Shown: one piece after another, positions 30,536 to 38,480 of the stretch
Layout of the letters: each line of letters opens with the position of its first letter
Position numbering within the stretch: the first letter of the stretch is position 1
From: a virus
Virus record (IMG/VR): IMGVR_UViG_3300031885_000049
Span: 1-40,233 of that record
DNA: 40,233 bases
Reading direction: 5' to 3' (one strand)
The notes under the pieces: generated by a model
What the model was told of the DNA's origin: nothing
Seen by the model: the letters and a program-made list of their open reading frames with translations, nothing else
Databases searched by the model: none
Translations under genes and position numbers: made by a program

Positions 30536-31129
30536 TTAATAACCCGCCTCCTCGAACATGGCAGGTTCTTTGAGTTTGAGTTCACGTTTGGCTTCGGTAA
30601 ACAAAATCTTTTCATCCTTAGCCATTTTCTTGATTCGTTCGTAAAGTATGATTTTCGGATCATTCATTCCGTCACCGCCCGAACCTTTTTCCTTGAATTC
30701 AATCACCGTCTTTGCATCTTTCAGCATTTTCTCGACGGCTTCTCGGTCTACCAATGCCAATTTGATGGTTGCATCTTTTTGGGCAGGAACCATCTTGCCT
30801 TCTTTGAGTGCACCATCAACCAAATCGGTGATTTCCTTCAATTCGATTTTTTTCCTGAGATCAAGGGCAATCTTGGAACCTTCAATAAGTGTATCGTAGT
30901 CTTTCCTGGTCAATTTGATTTCCGTGTCTTTCACACTTTTTTCTTTGAGTTCCTTGTTTTCCTTTTCGACGATTTCCTTTTGGTCTTTCAAGGATTTGTT
31001 CTCGGTCTCGATGTCTTTCAATTGTTTTTCGATGTCTCCGATTTTCCCGGCTGTTTCGGTTAAGGTCTTCACCGCGCCCAGGAGGTCGTCGTCTTCCTTG
31101 AGTTTCAGGAGTTCTCTGATTTCTTTCAT
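30536..31129 (-). CDS. Nested scaffold protein, internal start in the protease gene
   Basis: An in-frame ATG at 31129 is preceded by AAGGAGGAACAAAC, a far better ribosome site than chance would give inside a gene. It would yield a separate 197-residue product: a coiled coil (LKEDDDLLGAVKTLTETAGKIGDIEKQLKDIETENKSLKDQ...) and an acidic/basic C-terminus, as in lambda Nu3 and Mu gpZ scaffolds nested in their protease genes. Confidence 0.65.
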   Translation of the reverse strand: MKEIRELLKLKEDDDLLGAVKTLTETAGKIGDIEKQLKDIETENKSLKDQKEIVEKENKELKEKSVKDTEIKLTRKDYDTLIEGSKIALDLRKKIELKEITDLVDGALKEGKMVPAQKDATIKLALVDREAVEKMLKDAKTVIEFKEKGSGGDGMNDPKIILYERIKKMAKDEKILFTEAKRELKLKEPAMFEEAGY

Positions 31130-32104
31130 GTTTGTTCCTCCTTGTTGTTGTTCACCCACCCCGGCATTCTGCGCGGCCTTGGTCAAGATATTTTCCGCTT
31201 TTTTCTTGAGTTCCGGGCTTAATTTAGTTTGTGATAATCTCGCTAATGCATTCCGTAAATGTGGTAAATCAACCTTTCCGTCTTTGTCTTTGTATGGTAA
31301 ATGCCTCAATGACCGAGGCATGGTTTTTCCGGTGTCGTCTTTTGTTCCACCGGATTCGATCACGGCGAAAGAACTGTCCGGTAAATTGTTTATGTATGCG
31401 GTATCCCATTCGGCCAGTAACACTTCTCCATCGGTCAAGGATATCGCAACCACTCCTTTTTTCAAGAAGGGAACGTTTGTCAATCCAAATCCCCGGATTG
31501 TAAATCCATGATTGATTCCGTTTTCATCCGCCCAGTTTTCCTTAAAGACAGGTGATAACCAGTTTATTTCTTTTTTATTAATATATTCCCGCGCCTTATC
31601 TGTAAAATTTATCGAAGCCCAAAGTGCATTGTCGCGTTTGAAAAGTTTCTCTATTCTGCCTGATGCTTTTACTTTTTCAGGATCGGATTCTCCTGCTGGC
31701 GGATGTTCATAACTTCCGGGGATCACCCATTGTCCGGTTTCGTCTTTAAGCGCGCCGATACCTAAGGAAAAATTCTTTACCGCTTCATCGATCTGTTCCT
31801 CAGTCACCGGGAATGCACCATAGGCAGAATGTTTGAAAATATCTTTTTCCATCGGCGGATAAAGCAATTTTACTTCGACAAGTCCTGTTCCGGGATCAGA
31901 GAGTGCGAGAAAATATTCCGTGGCATTCTTTGTCTCAAACTGTGCATTAGCTACACGTATGGCATATCCTGCACATTTTTCTTCATCTTTTCCATCTTTC
32001 ATGCAGGATATAAGTGCGCTGTTTGCAATCGTAACCCACTTTTTTTTCTGTTCATCCCCAAGACCGGATTGATGTTTGTCAACATCTTCTATTTTCCAAG
32101 GCAT
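30536..32104 (-). CDS. Mu gpI-like head maturation protease with C-terminal scaffold
   Basis: A 522-residue protein. Residues 1-55 (PWKIEDVDKHQSGLGDEQKKKWVTIANSALISCMKDG) are a small domain known from phage proteases of this type. Residues of about 65-235 correspond to Mu-like gpI protease: LLYPPMEKDIFKHSAYGAFPVTEEQIDEAVKNF, PGSYEHPPAGESDPEKVKASGRIEKL and GFGLTNVPF. A conserved H near 134 and S near 140 are likely catalytic. A linker repeat (MPRSLRHLPYKDKDGKVDLPHLRNAL) follows, then the coiled-coil scaffold. It should cleave the scaffold after prohead assembly. Confidence 0.85.
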   Translation of the reverse strand: MPWKIEDVDKHQSGLGDEQKKKWVTIANSALISCMKDGKDEEKCAGYAIRVANAQFETKNATEYFLALSDPGTGLVEVKLLYPPMEKDIFKHSAYGAFPVTEEQIDEAVKNFSLGIGALKDETGQWVIPGSYEHPPAGESDPEKVKASGRIEKLFKRDNALWASINFTDKAREYINKKEINWLSPVFKENWADENGINHGFTIRGFGLTNVPFLKKGVVAISLTDGEVLLAEWDTAYINNLPDSSFAVIESGGTKDDTGKTMPRSLRHLPYKDKDGKVDLPHLRNALARLSQTKLSPELKKKAENILTKAAQNAGVGEQQQGGTNMKEIRELLKLKEDDDLLGAVKTLTETAGKIGDIEKQLKDIETENKSLKDQKEIVEKENKELKEKSVKDTEIKLTRKDYDTLIEGSKIALDLRKKIELKEITDLVDGALKEGKMVPAQKDATIKLALVDREAVEKMLKDAKTVIEFKEKGSGGDGMNDPKIILYERIKKMAKDEKILFTEAKRELKLKEPAMFEEAGY

Positions 32105-32124
32105 ATTATGCCTCCATTTTTAAT

Positions 32125-32158
32125 GGTGGGGTGGTAAGTCCAAGAGAACCACCCCACC
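32125..32158 (-). other. Stable hairpin before the protease gene
   Basis: A perfect 11-bp GC-rich stem: GGTGGGGTGGT (32125-32135) with ACCACCCCACC (32148-32158), 12-base loop, no T-tract on either strand. It lies between the second holin-like stop and the protease start, 20 bases upstream of the latter. Possibly an mRNA processing or stability element. Confidence 0.55.
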
Positions 32159-32195
32159 TTCAGGAGAGAAAAGGGAGATCCCTCTTGTTCCTGAG

Positions 32196-32369
32196 TTATT
32201 TTGCTGGTTTCCCGGTGTACCAACCAATGATAGCAATCACAATAGCTACAGCGATATTCAACCAGTTTATTATATCCCCAGTAGCAGCTGCAATGCCTTC
32301 TTTGATTGCCGTAGCGATAACGATGACGAGTGCGGCGATATTTGTGATTGTGTTTTTGGTGGATTGCAT
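32196..32369 (-). CDS. 57-residue two-helix membrane protein, holin-like
   Basis: From ATG 32369 behind CAAGGAG. Two membrane helices (NIAALVIVIATAIKEGIAAAT and LNIAVAIVIAIIGWY) with a short polar turn and a basic end, the layout of a small holin. It follows the endolysin and another holin-like gene, making it part of the lysis cassette. Confidence 0.6.
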   Translation of the reverse strand: MQSTKNTITNIAALVIVIATAIKEGIAAATGDIINWLNIAVAIVIAIIGWYTGKPAK

Positions 32370-32383
32370 TTTGTACTCCTTGC

Positions 32384-32824
32384 CTATTTGGCTTTAGTGA
32401 TAAATTCTAAAAGTTTTTTTAAAAACTGAATAACCAATGAAAGAAAATCCGTCTTTACTGATTGACCGGCTTCAGGATCGTTTATTTTTTGAATCTTACT
32501 TGTTATTCCCACGCCGGCCATGCTCGTACCCAAAGCAAATATACCTTCCCCAAGTAACTTATATCCGATCACTTGTGTTCCCGGACCAACACAAAGTAGA
32601 CCGCCTCCGACCATTAATAATATACCCGTGATTGTCTTTTTGCCAGATGTCCACGCCCACAATCGATCATACCAATGGACTTTGACTGGTTTGAGTTTTT
32701 TTTCTTCAAGTTTTCCGATCAACCGACCGACTGCACCATCTATGTTTGGTAAACGCGGTTTGCTATTCGGAATTTTTTCCGCTTCTTTTCGAATTTCATT
32801 CGGTATTTTTAAATTATCTGTCAT
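32384..32824 (-). CDS. Membrane protein of the lysis cassette, holin-like
   Basis: A 146-residue protein. A charged N-terminus of about 65 residues (WYDRLWAWTSGKK) is followed by two hydrophobic Gly-rich segments (TITGILLMVGGGLLCVGPGTQ and LLGEGIFALGTSMAGVGI) and a C-terminal amphipathic helix. Similar proteins next to GH108 endolysins are annotated as holins. It overlaps the endolysin stop by ATGA. Confidence 0.6.
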   Translation of the reverse strand: MTDNLKIPNEIRKEAEKIPNSKPRLPNIDGAVGRLIGKLEEKKLKPVKVHWYDRLWAWTSGKKTITGILLMVGGGLLCVGPGTQVIGYKLLGEGIFALGTSMAGVGITSKIQKINDPEAGQSVKTDFLSLVIQFLKKLLEFITKAK

Positions 32825-33288
32825 CTCAATATTCCGCTTTCAATTAAATCTTGCACCCGATCCACCCGTGTCAGCCACCCCCTAAGATATCGTTCCATCT
32901 TTCCGCCCGAAATCATTCGATAATATCTTTTCCGGCGATCTGCATAAAATAAACAAGCGAATTCAATGCCTCCAGGGACTATGCCTTCGCTACGTTTTTG
33001 CGTCTCAGAAAGTATTGCACTTGCCGATCCGAGTCCTGCATTCACTCCATGATCCAAAACATGCATCGCTAAATTGTTCGGCAATTCACGGCATTTCAAA
33101 GGCATGTAATAATCCGAAAAATAAATATTCGCCGCGTCTTGTGGGGTCAATTTGGCAATGATCAAATTCGGATATGACCTTTTCGAAATCCCAAAGTTCG
33201 TTTCTCCACCCGGGTCGTTCGGGTCATTGACATACCCGCCTTCCATTGAAATCACTACATCAATTAATTTTTTGGCTTCGTCTGTCAT
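32821..33288 (-). CDS. Endolysin, glycoside hydrolase family 108 (N-acetylmuramidase)
   Basis: A 155-residue enzyme. ISMEGGYVNDPNDPGGETNFGISKR near 14-36 is the GH108 signature, with catalytic Glu16 in EGG and DPGGxTxxGIS. The C-terminal half (NNLAMHVLDHGVNAG, CLFYADRRKRYYRMI, LRGWLTRV) is the family's peptidoglycan-binding-3 part. It would cut the glycan chain of host peptidoglycan at lysis. There is no signal peptide, so export needs a holin; two holin-like genes follow. Confidence 0.9.
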   Translation of the reverse strand: MTDEAKKLIDVVISMEGGYVNDPNDPGGETNFGISKRSYPNLIIAKLTPQDAANIYFSDYYMPLKCRELPNNLAMHVLDHGVNAGLGSASAILSETQKRSEGIVPGGIEFACLFYADRRKRYYRMISGGKMERYLRGWLTRVDRVQDLIESGILR

Positions 33289-33512
33289 TTTTTTCTCATA
33301 AGTATTCCTTCAATCCGTTCCAGTCGTGAACTCATCTCGGATCGAAATTGTCCTATCTCTTTTGAAAATCCTTGTGTTCGTTCATCGCAAATATCAGTTT
33401 TTACATATTTTCCACTTGATTTATTTTTAATCGATACAATAATAACCTGAGCCGTTGCAATTGACAGCCCGGCAAATCCGATTCCAGCACCAAGAAATTG
33501 TAATCCGTCCAT
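33285..33512 (-). CDS. Small membrane protein upstream of endolysin
   Basis: A 75-residue protein. Start at ATG 33512, overlapping the portal stop as TAATG. One membrane segment (GLQFLGAGIGFAGLSIATAQVIIVSI) precedes a soluble charged helix (GQFRSEMSSRLERIEGILMRKK), the plan of a spanin or of an XhlA-like haemolysin with reversed order. Overlaps the endolysin by ATGA. Confidence 0.55.
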   Translation of the reverse strand: MDGLQFLGAGIGFAGLSIATAQVIIVSIKNKSSGKYVKTDICDERTQGFSKEIGQFRSEMSSRLERIEGILMRKK

Positions 33513-35686
33513 TATTCTCCGCCTCCAGGTTTTCCGATTTCGTAGATGTTCATTCCTCTGCAACGATCAGACGTTCCTGCACAATCAATATACCCACCGC
33601 CTGCGAATAAATCATATTCCGGCGAATCAAAATCAAACTCCATCCCATCCACCTGTGCACATTCGTCACATGTATTTTCGTCCATCACCTCGGATCGTAT
33701 AATTTTTTCTATTTCCTTTTGATGCTGCGCCGCTTCCGAATCCCGTGCCAGACCGAATATTTCACTTGCCCGCGCATAAACCTCGGACTTAAAATCATTG
33801 GTTGACAAAACCACAAGAATATCCGATAACTTCCGTGTATCAATGTGTCCGACGATTTTTTGCCGAATCATTTCTTTTTTCCAAACTGAATAAAGTTTAT
33901 CTTCTAGTGTTGAAACTGATAAATCTGCAATCTTTCGAATCGCTTTAAATCCTTCATCCGGATCGTCAATCAATGGAGATGACATCTTAATTCCTTGTTC
34001 GGCAATCTCCTGTTTAATTTTATTTTTGGAATACATCCAAAGACTTTTCAATTCAATTGAGATTTCATTTTCCATCTTTCCGATCATCGGCATATCACGT
34101 CTGCAAAATTCATCAAGTGCATCTCCGAAATCTTTGAACGATTCTTTCTTTGCAAGCAATTGTGTGCCTTTTTCAACAAGCACCTTGATCATCCCCATCC
34201 GGTATCGTAATCCGATTTTCAAGAGTTCGTCGCGCCTCTTTCGAATCTCGGAGTCAATGTCTTTGAGTTGGATTTTGTTTTCCAATTCCGTGAGCGGTCG
34301 CCAATAAACAACCTCCGCTTGTCCTGTTGTTTTCGTGTCAGCCGTTTTTGGCGGCGTTGTTTCAGAGAGCTCTGCCAATCTTTCATTTGGTTTTCCTTCG
34401 GGTTTTGTTTTGACATTGATCGGTTTGGGTTGCGGAGTTTGAGTCTCTTCTTTCTTTGGCAACTCAAATGCCTCCCGAATCCACTCTTCAAGATTTTGAT
34501 CCGGCATTATCAGACCGCCTTGGGCAAGACTTGCGAGAGCTGCCGATACAATTTGATAATCAATACTCTTGATCTTAGACACTCTAAGTTTCGGATATTC
34601 CGTCACACCGGAGAAGTTTAAATCAACCAATTCCCGAATCATTTGACGACTTTCACTTCCCTCATTAAAAATGTCTTCGACATATTTTGCCACACTCATA
34701 ATCGACAAGAGAAAAATATCTTTCAATTCACCTGCCACTGCGCGGGATCCCGTTTCTGTCTTTCCAAGATCAAGGAATTGGCCGAGAATATTTCCGGTTA
34801 TCTCTGAATTATGCCAACGAATAGACTCCATGACATTTGACGTATTAGAGGCTTTCATATCCGCAACTTCAAACTTCCACCCATCCGGAAGAATCACATA
34901 TCCTTTTTCATGTGCTCGAAATGTTTCACAAACATCTTCAGCTGCATCTTGATCTTCTTTGGTTGCCCCTTGCGGTAAAGTTATTAAAGGTACACCTAAC
35001 CCTTGACGTTCATGCTTGATTGCATCGATTTTAATTAATTTGTCTTTTGCCAACCAATTTCGATAAACCGTTCTTAAAATAGACTTGCCGACGTAGTTAT
35101 CGCCTTCTTGATCATTTGTAAATAATAATAAATATTCGTTTGGAATTATCAAAGTTTCGTAAGTGTTTTTTGGAGTATAAGCAAACTGCTTTATTTCTTT
35201 GAGGGTACCATATTTTGCATCGCCCGGATCACTCCACCTTATCCATTCTTGTATAGTAACCGGTTTTCGTGGAGCAAGTTTTTTGATGAAGAACTTCCCA
35301 TCTCTTTGTTCCCAAACTTTTTCAAAAACGTAATGACCAAACTGTAAGTATTTAAGGATATGTCTAAGAATGAATGACCATGTAAAATTCTTGTTTTTGA
35401 AAAGATTCAGTTCGACAAAATCCTTAATCTCTTGATCTGTCAAATCATCCGAGGCCGCGTCTATCTGCCAAATTGCCGAAAGAATCGGTAACTCAATAGC
35501 CAACAAAGTAGCATTGACTTGTGCATCTGTTCGGCGCATTTTATCAAAAGTTTCGATCGCCTTTGAATCGCGAAGTTCAAGATTAAATTCCTCTTTCGAA
35601 AATCTGCCGCCGATTAAAAGTGTGCCGGTTGCACCGCGTTCTTTGACTTCGGGCGCCGGCTGTTCTATTTTCTTTTTTGCAGGCAT
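33512..35686 (-). CDS. Portal protein (Mu gp29-like) fused to a MuF-like head morphogenesis domain
   Basis: A 724-residue protein. Residues of ~40-390 match Mu gp29/DUF935-type portals: TFDKMRRTDAQVNATLLAIELPIL near the start, FGHYVFEKVWEQRDGKFFIKKLAPRKP, and SEITGNILGQFLDLGKTETGSRAVAGE. After a Pro/Thr-rich linker (~400-445), the C-terminal third ends in a MuF-type region with a CDEC pair near 673-676 and ...DCAGTSDRCRG near 702-710. In Mu these are separate genes (gp29, gp30). As a dodecamer ring it is the DNA gate of the head. Confidence 0.85.
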   Translation of the reverse strand: MPAKKKIEQPAPEVKERGATGTLLIGGRFSKEEFNLELRDSKAIETFDKMRRTDAQVNATLLAIELPILSAIWQIDAASDDLTDQEIKDFVELNLFKNKNFTWSFILRHILKYLQFGHYVFEKVWEQRDGKFFIKKLAPRKPVTIQEWIRWSDPGDAKYGTLKEIKQFAYTPKNTYETLIIPNEYLLLFTNDQEGDNYVGKSILRTVYRNWLAKDKLIKIDAIKHERQGLGVPLITLPQGATKEDQDAAEDVCETFRAHEKGYVILPDGWKFEVADMKASNTSNVMESIRWHNSEITGNILGQFLDLGKTETGSRAVAGELKDIFLLSIMSVAKYVEDIFNEGSESRQMIRELVDLNFSGVTEYPKLRVSKIKSIDYQIVSAALASLAQGGLIMPDQNLEEWIREAFELPKKEETQTPQPKPINVKTKPEGKPNERLAELSETTPPKTADTKTTGQAEVVYWRPLTELENKIQLKDIDSEIRKRRDELLKIGLRYRMGMIKVLVEKGTQLLAKKESFKDFGDALDEFCRRDMPMIGKMENEISIELKSLWMYSKNKIKQEIAEQGIKMSSPLIDDPDEGFKAIRKIADLSVSTLEDKLYSVWKKEMIRQKIVGHIDTRKLSDILVVLSTNDFKSEVYARASEIFGLARDSEAAQHQKEIEKIIRSEVMDENTCDECAQVDGMEFDFDSPEYDLFAGGGYIDCAGTSDRCRGMNIYEIGKPGGGE

Positions 35687-37038
35687 CAGGATTGCATCCT
35701 CATCATTCCGGCTGTAATCGGTCGTACCCGCCGCATCTTAATCTCATTTTTTGGAGTGTCAAGACGAATCCGTATACTCGTCGAATCTATTCGTGCAACA
35801 ATCCGATGAAATGCTTCAAGTGCGTGGTTTTCCTCTTTCTCCAGATTTTTCCAAGTGATCCCTTCAATTTGCCGGCGCAGGAATTGACACCGATCAAATA
35901 TTTTGATTTTGTTTTGTTTAAATCGGCGATTGACAATTTCAACCCGCGCCTCTATACCTATCGGATATTGCGTGAGATTGATCTGATATTTGGAACGGTA
36001 TTCATCCGCCGGCGTGCGTCCGTCTTTTTCGGTCTGAAAAGCCTTGGGACATCCCACACTCAAAATCGGATTGCCATAAACCGAACGCATTGATTTGACT
36101 TTCGGTCCGTGGTATCCGATGTTTTGATTGGCTTCATAGTGTTCATCCAGAAAATAAATTATATCGGTTGTGCGATCATAAACCACAAAGAGCCAGGCTG
36201 TGGGACTCGCAATACCGTAGTCCATACCTTCGTAATTTTCCCATGAGATATGTTTGGGAACTTCAAAATATTCGGTTGCCCGAATCAAATGCCGATTTTC
36301 ATCATAATCTTTATGGACCAAGCCGGCATTGCCCGTAGGAAGACCGTATACATATTTATCTACCCAATCAGAGCTATGATCCGCAATCAGTTCATCGTAA
36401 TATCCGGTCCGGATATTTGATTCGTTTAAAAACGGCGGCGGCCAGAAACCTATATGCTCCTTATCTTCACCATAAAAAATTCCATAATCCCGTGTCTTGC
36501 CTTTAAACGTTCCTGTCCCTATTGTGAGCGGATTGGCAAAAAACATATACCAATACCATCCTTTGCCCTCGAAATTTCCAATACATACTGACTTATTCGG
36601 TTCTTTCGAAAGTCTTCCGGTAGCCATATCAAAAACATCCTTGACTATTTCTTCGGCTTGGTCTATCATAACATATCCAAGCCGGATGTTTTTCAATTTC
36701 CGGACGTCATCCGGGCGGTCCAACGCGATAAATAAAATCCTCGAACCATTTTTAAATTCAAGGATTTTATGTGTTTTATTGAAACTATCACCTGTTAAAT
36801 CCCAATCATAAATTTCTTTAAAATTGGGAAGAGTCGAAGAAAGCATGTCATAATTAATATTTCGAATAACGGCGGCTTGAATTCCAGGGAATTGTTTACA
36901 GTTTACTATCAAATCACCACTTGCGATTGTAGTTTTTCCCGATTGGAATTCAGAAAAATAAGCACGATGTTTTGCTGTGCAATCGCTAAAATATCCCTGA
37001 TAATCATTCATGTCATATATTTTATCAACGAACTTCAT
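35686..37038 (-). CDS. terL: Terminase large subunit
   Basis: A 450-residue packaging ATPase-nuclease. Residues ~28-37 hold a degenerate Walker A (SEFQSGKTT), ~121-130 Walker B (GYVMIDQAEE) and ~271-280 the first nuclease aspartate (GMDYGIASP), with YFLDEHYE near 295-302 as a further acidic cluster. The start at ATG 37038 overlaps TerS by 14 bases; upstream in-frame ATGs at 37050, 37068 and 37095 would only add TerS-overlapping sequence. It cuts concatemers and drives DNA into proheads through the portal encoded next. Confidence 0.9.
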   Translation of the reverse strand: MKFVDKIYDMNDYQGYFSDCTAKHRAYFSEFQSGKTTIASGDLIVNCKQFPGIQAAVIRNINYDMLSSTLPNFKEIYDWDLTGDSFNKTHKILEFKNGSRILFIALDRPDDVRKLKNIRLGYVMIDQAEEIVKDVFDMATGRLSKEPNKSVCIGNFEGKGWYWYMFFANPLTIGTGTFKGKTRDYGIFYGEDKEHIGFWPPPFLNESNIRTGYYDELIADHSSDWVDKYVYGLPTGNAGLVHKDYDENRHLIRATEYFEVPKHISWENYEGMDYGIASPTAWLFVVYDRTTDIIYFLDEHYEANQNIGYHGPKVKSMRSVYGNPILSVGCPKAFQTEKDGRTPADEYRSKYQINLTQYPIGIEARVEIVNRRFKQNKIKIFDRCQFLRRQIEGITWKNLEKEENHALEAFHRIVARIDSTSIRIRLDTPKNEIKMRRVRPITAGMMRMQS

Positions 37039-37345
37039 TGCCATTCCCATTTTTTCTGAATATAACATTAATGGTCGTGCTTTCTGGAATATCAATTGTT
37101 GCTTCTTTCGGCAAAAGCGGAACGACGATCTTCATAAAAGTCCCAAGAGGATTAGCCAATGCCTTTTCCCTTATTGCTTTTTTTAAGGCTTCCTTGACTT
37201 TGACTTCCTTATAGACTTCATCCAATATAGCCAATGCCTGGGAACGCCCCGATAGACTTCCTTTTGGCCGACCTGGGCCAGGGGGTCTCCCTGGTTGAAA
37301 GGGTTTTCCTCTTGGTTTTGCTTTTGGTTTTACATTTTTTTGCAT
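37025..37345 (-). CDS. Terminase small subunit-like protein (GRPKGS type)
   Basis: A 106-residue protein. The N-terminus is basic with FQPGRPPGPGRPKGS, the DUF5681-like motif found at the start of many genes preceding terL. Helical segments AILDEVYKEVKVKEALKKAIREKA and a beta end (TTINVIFRKNG) follow. It probably recognises the packaging site. It overlaps the terL start. Confidence 0.7.
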   Translation of the reverse strand: MQKNVKPKAKPRGKPFQPGRPPGPGRPKGSLSGRSQALAILDEVYKEVKVKEALKKAIREKALANPLGTFMKIVVPLLPKEATIDIPESTTINVIFRKNGNGNEVR

Positions 37346-37365
37346 TTATAAAAACCTATTTGATT

Positions 37366-37824
37366 TTAATGCTTCATCCAACTTCTTACATGTTTTCGTT
37401 TAAATCTTTTTTGGACATATTTATTTGGACCCCAATCGTGAACAGTTTTTAATTCCCTCTCACTCAAACCCATACGACACATTGCGGATTCTAGTCTTGT
37501 TTTTGGACATGCCGGATCCATTATTTTAATTCTATTTGAAAACCCGACACCATTAAAAAACCAATCGGTAAATTGTTTGTAATATTCATAATAACTATCA
37601 TTTAGTGGAAAAGTTGCTAAAGGAGTTGAAGGTTCTGGTTGCCATGCAGTAAATGATAACCCCAAAACACCCTTTGCACATCGTTTTTTCCATTCTAATA
37701 TAACGTCTCTTAACTCCAACCAATCATCATTTGTTTCTGTCGGTAACCCAGCAATCAAAAACCATCTTACTCCTTTATGATTTTTATTTAGCCATATTGT
37801 ATATTTTAATTTGATCCCGTCCAA
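37366..37824 (-). CDS. C-terminal half of a B12-binding-type radical-SAM protein
   Basis: An open frame of 152 codons from a TTG at 37824; no ATG start is convincing. RWFLIAGLPTETNDDWLELRDVI holds the GLPTET motif of the late TIM-barrel strands of radical-SAM/B12 enzymes. LSFTAWQPEPSTPL and WFFNGVGFSNRIKIM then PACPKTRLESAMCRMGLSE match their C-terminal extension. The CxxxCxxC cluster site and first half are missing; upstream DNA encodes the ParB-like domain in another frame, overlapping by 41 bases. A deletion remnant or a domain made by coupling to the ParB-like gene. Confidence 0.6.
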   Translation of the reverse strand: MDGIKLKYTIWLNKNHKGVRWFLIAGLPTETNDDWLELRDVILEWKKRCAKGVLGLSFTAWQPEPSTPLATFPLNDSYYEYYKQFTDWFFNGVGFSNRIKIMDPACPKTRLESAMCRMGLSERELKTVHDWGPNKYVQKRFKRKHVRSWMKH

Positions 37825-38044
37825 GCAAACGCATGATATTTACCCGCATATGCCCAGCTATTATTTTCCCGTCCGTATCAATAGCCGGTATCTCAACAAG
37901 ATCAAACTTTTCAAGACTTTCTTTAAGTTTCTCTGCTTGTTTATCCGTCAGCCGGCGCGGGTTTCGTTCATAAAAAATCAAATCATTTATATTACGTTTT
38001 TCAGTATGCCAAACCAATTTACAATTAGATTTAGAGATTCTCAT
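37784..38044 (-). CDS. ParB/Srx-like N-terminal domain protein, short
   Basis: An 86-residue protein. INDLIFYERNPRRLTDKQAEKLKESLEKFDLVEIPAIDTDGKIIAGHMR carries the ParB/Srx fold: P-R-l sequence, helix, strand VEIPAIDT and the nucleotide-binding G-IIAGH-R motif. It stops soon after, without the C-terminal domain that phage ParB-like proteins usually have (often a methyltransferase). Its ATG is only about seven bases from the -10 box of a strong promoter, so the mRNA may be leaderless. It probably binds CTP or DNA near the packaging genes; a role in terminase regulation is inference. Confidence 0.75.
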   Translation of the reverse strand: MRISKSNCKLVWHTEKRNINDLIFYERNPRRLTDKQAEKLKESLEKFDLVEIPAIDTDGKIIAGHMRVNIMRLLGRDQIKIYNMAK

Positions 38045-38050
38045 TAATTG

Positions 38051-38078
38051 AAATATAAGATTTAAAATTAGATTGTCA
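38051..38078 (-). promoter_or_regulatory. Strong promoter of the packaging-head operon
   Basis: A perfect TTGACA (38073-38078) and TATATT (38051-38056) with a 16-base spacer on the minus strand. The start would fall at or next to the ATG of the ParB-like gene. It lies in an AT-rich gap after the membrane-protein gene. Confidence 0.7.
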
Positions 38079-38093
38079 AGAATAATTTTTGTT

Positions 38094-38459
38094 TTATTCT
38101 TTTCTGCTCATTTCAACGATCGCAAAAACTACCGCGGCTATCCCCAAAGCCAGCACCCATCCCACATGCGTATGGGCATACCAAGTAAAGACACCTAAAC
38201 CATCCATAAGCAAATCACCATAAGATGCACCGCGATTATCAAAAACTCGGTTAATTAATTTTGCTATTTTAAACCAAGATTTATTTACTATCTTGCGATA
38301 CCGAAAAAAATCCCATGACCAAATCCAATCTAATAATTCCCATCCTACAGCAAAACAGATTGCCATTAAAATCCCCACGGTTGATGCTAGATAGGCTGTA
38401 CCAATCCAATGGACGTATGACCATAAATCAAAGTTATCATTCCATTTTTTGATAATCAT
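38094..38459 (-). CDS. Membrane protein, DUF2279/VanZ-like (tentative)
   Basis: A 121-residue protein with three hydrophobic segments: ASTVGILMAICFAVGWELLDWI, GDLLMDGLGVFTWYAHTHVGWV, LALGIAAVVFAIVE. The conserved-looking residues HW near 17, WELLDW near 40-45 and D-x(3)-DGLG near 84-90 recall membrane families with an H...E..D...D..G pattern. Not recognised with certainty. It lies just before the late promoter. Confidence 0.55.
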   Translation of the reverse strand: MIIKKWNDNFDLWSYVHWIGTAYLASTVGILMAICFAVGWELLDWIWSWDFFRYRKIVNKSWFKIAKLINRVFDNRGASYGDLLMDGLGVFTWYAHTHVGWVLALGIAAVVFAIVEMSRKE

Positions 38460-38480
38460 GATTTCTCCTAATTATGATTT

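Noticed and set aside
30206-31063. 285-residue plus-strand frame
   Set aside because: Antisense shadow of the decoration and protease/scaffold genes; Phe-rich from reversed Lys/Glu codons.
25684-37038. Transposable Mu-like phage
   Set aside because: Head genes resemble Mu (portal, protease, gpG-like), but there is no MuA/MuB transposase, and the genome has a helicase/replisome organiser module instead.
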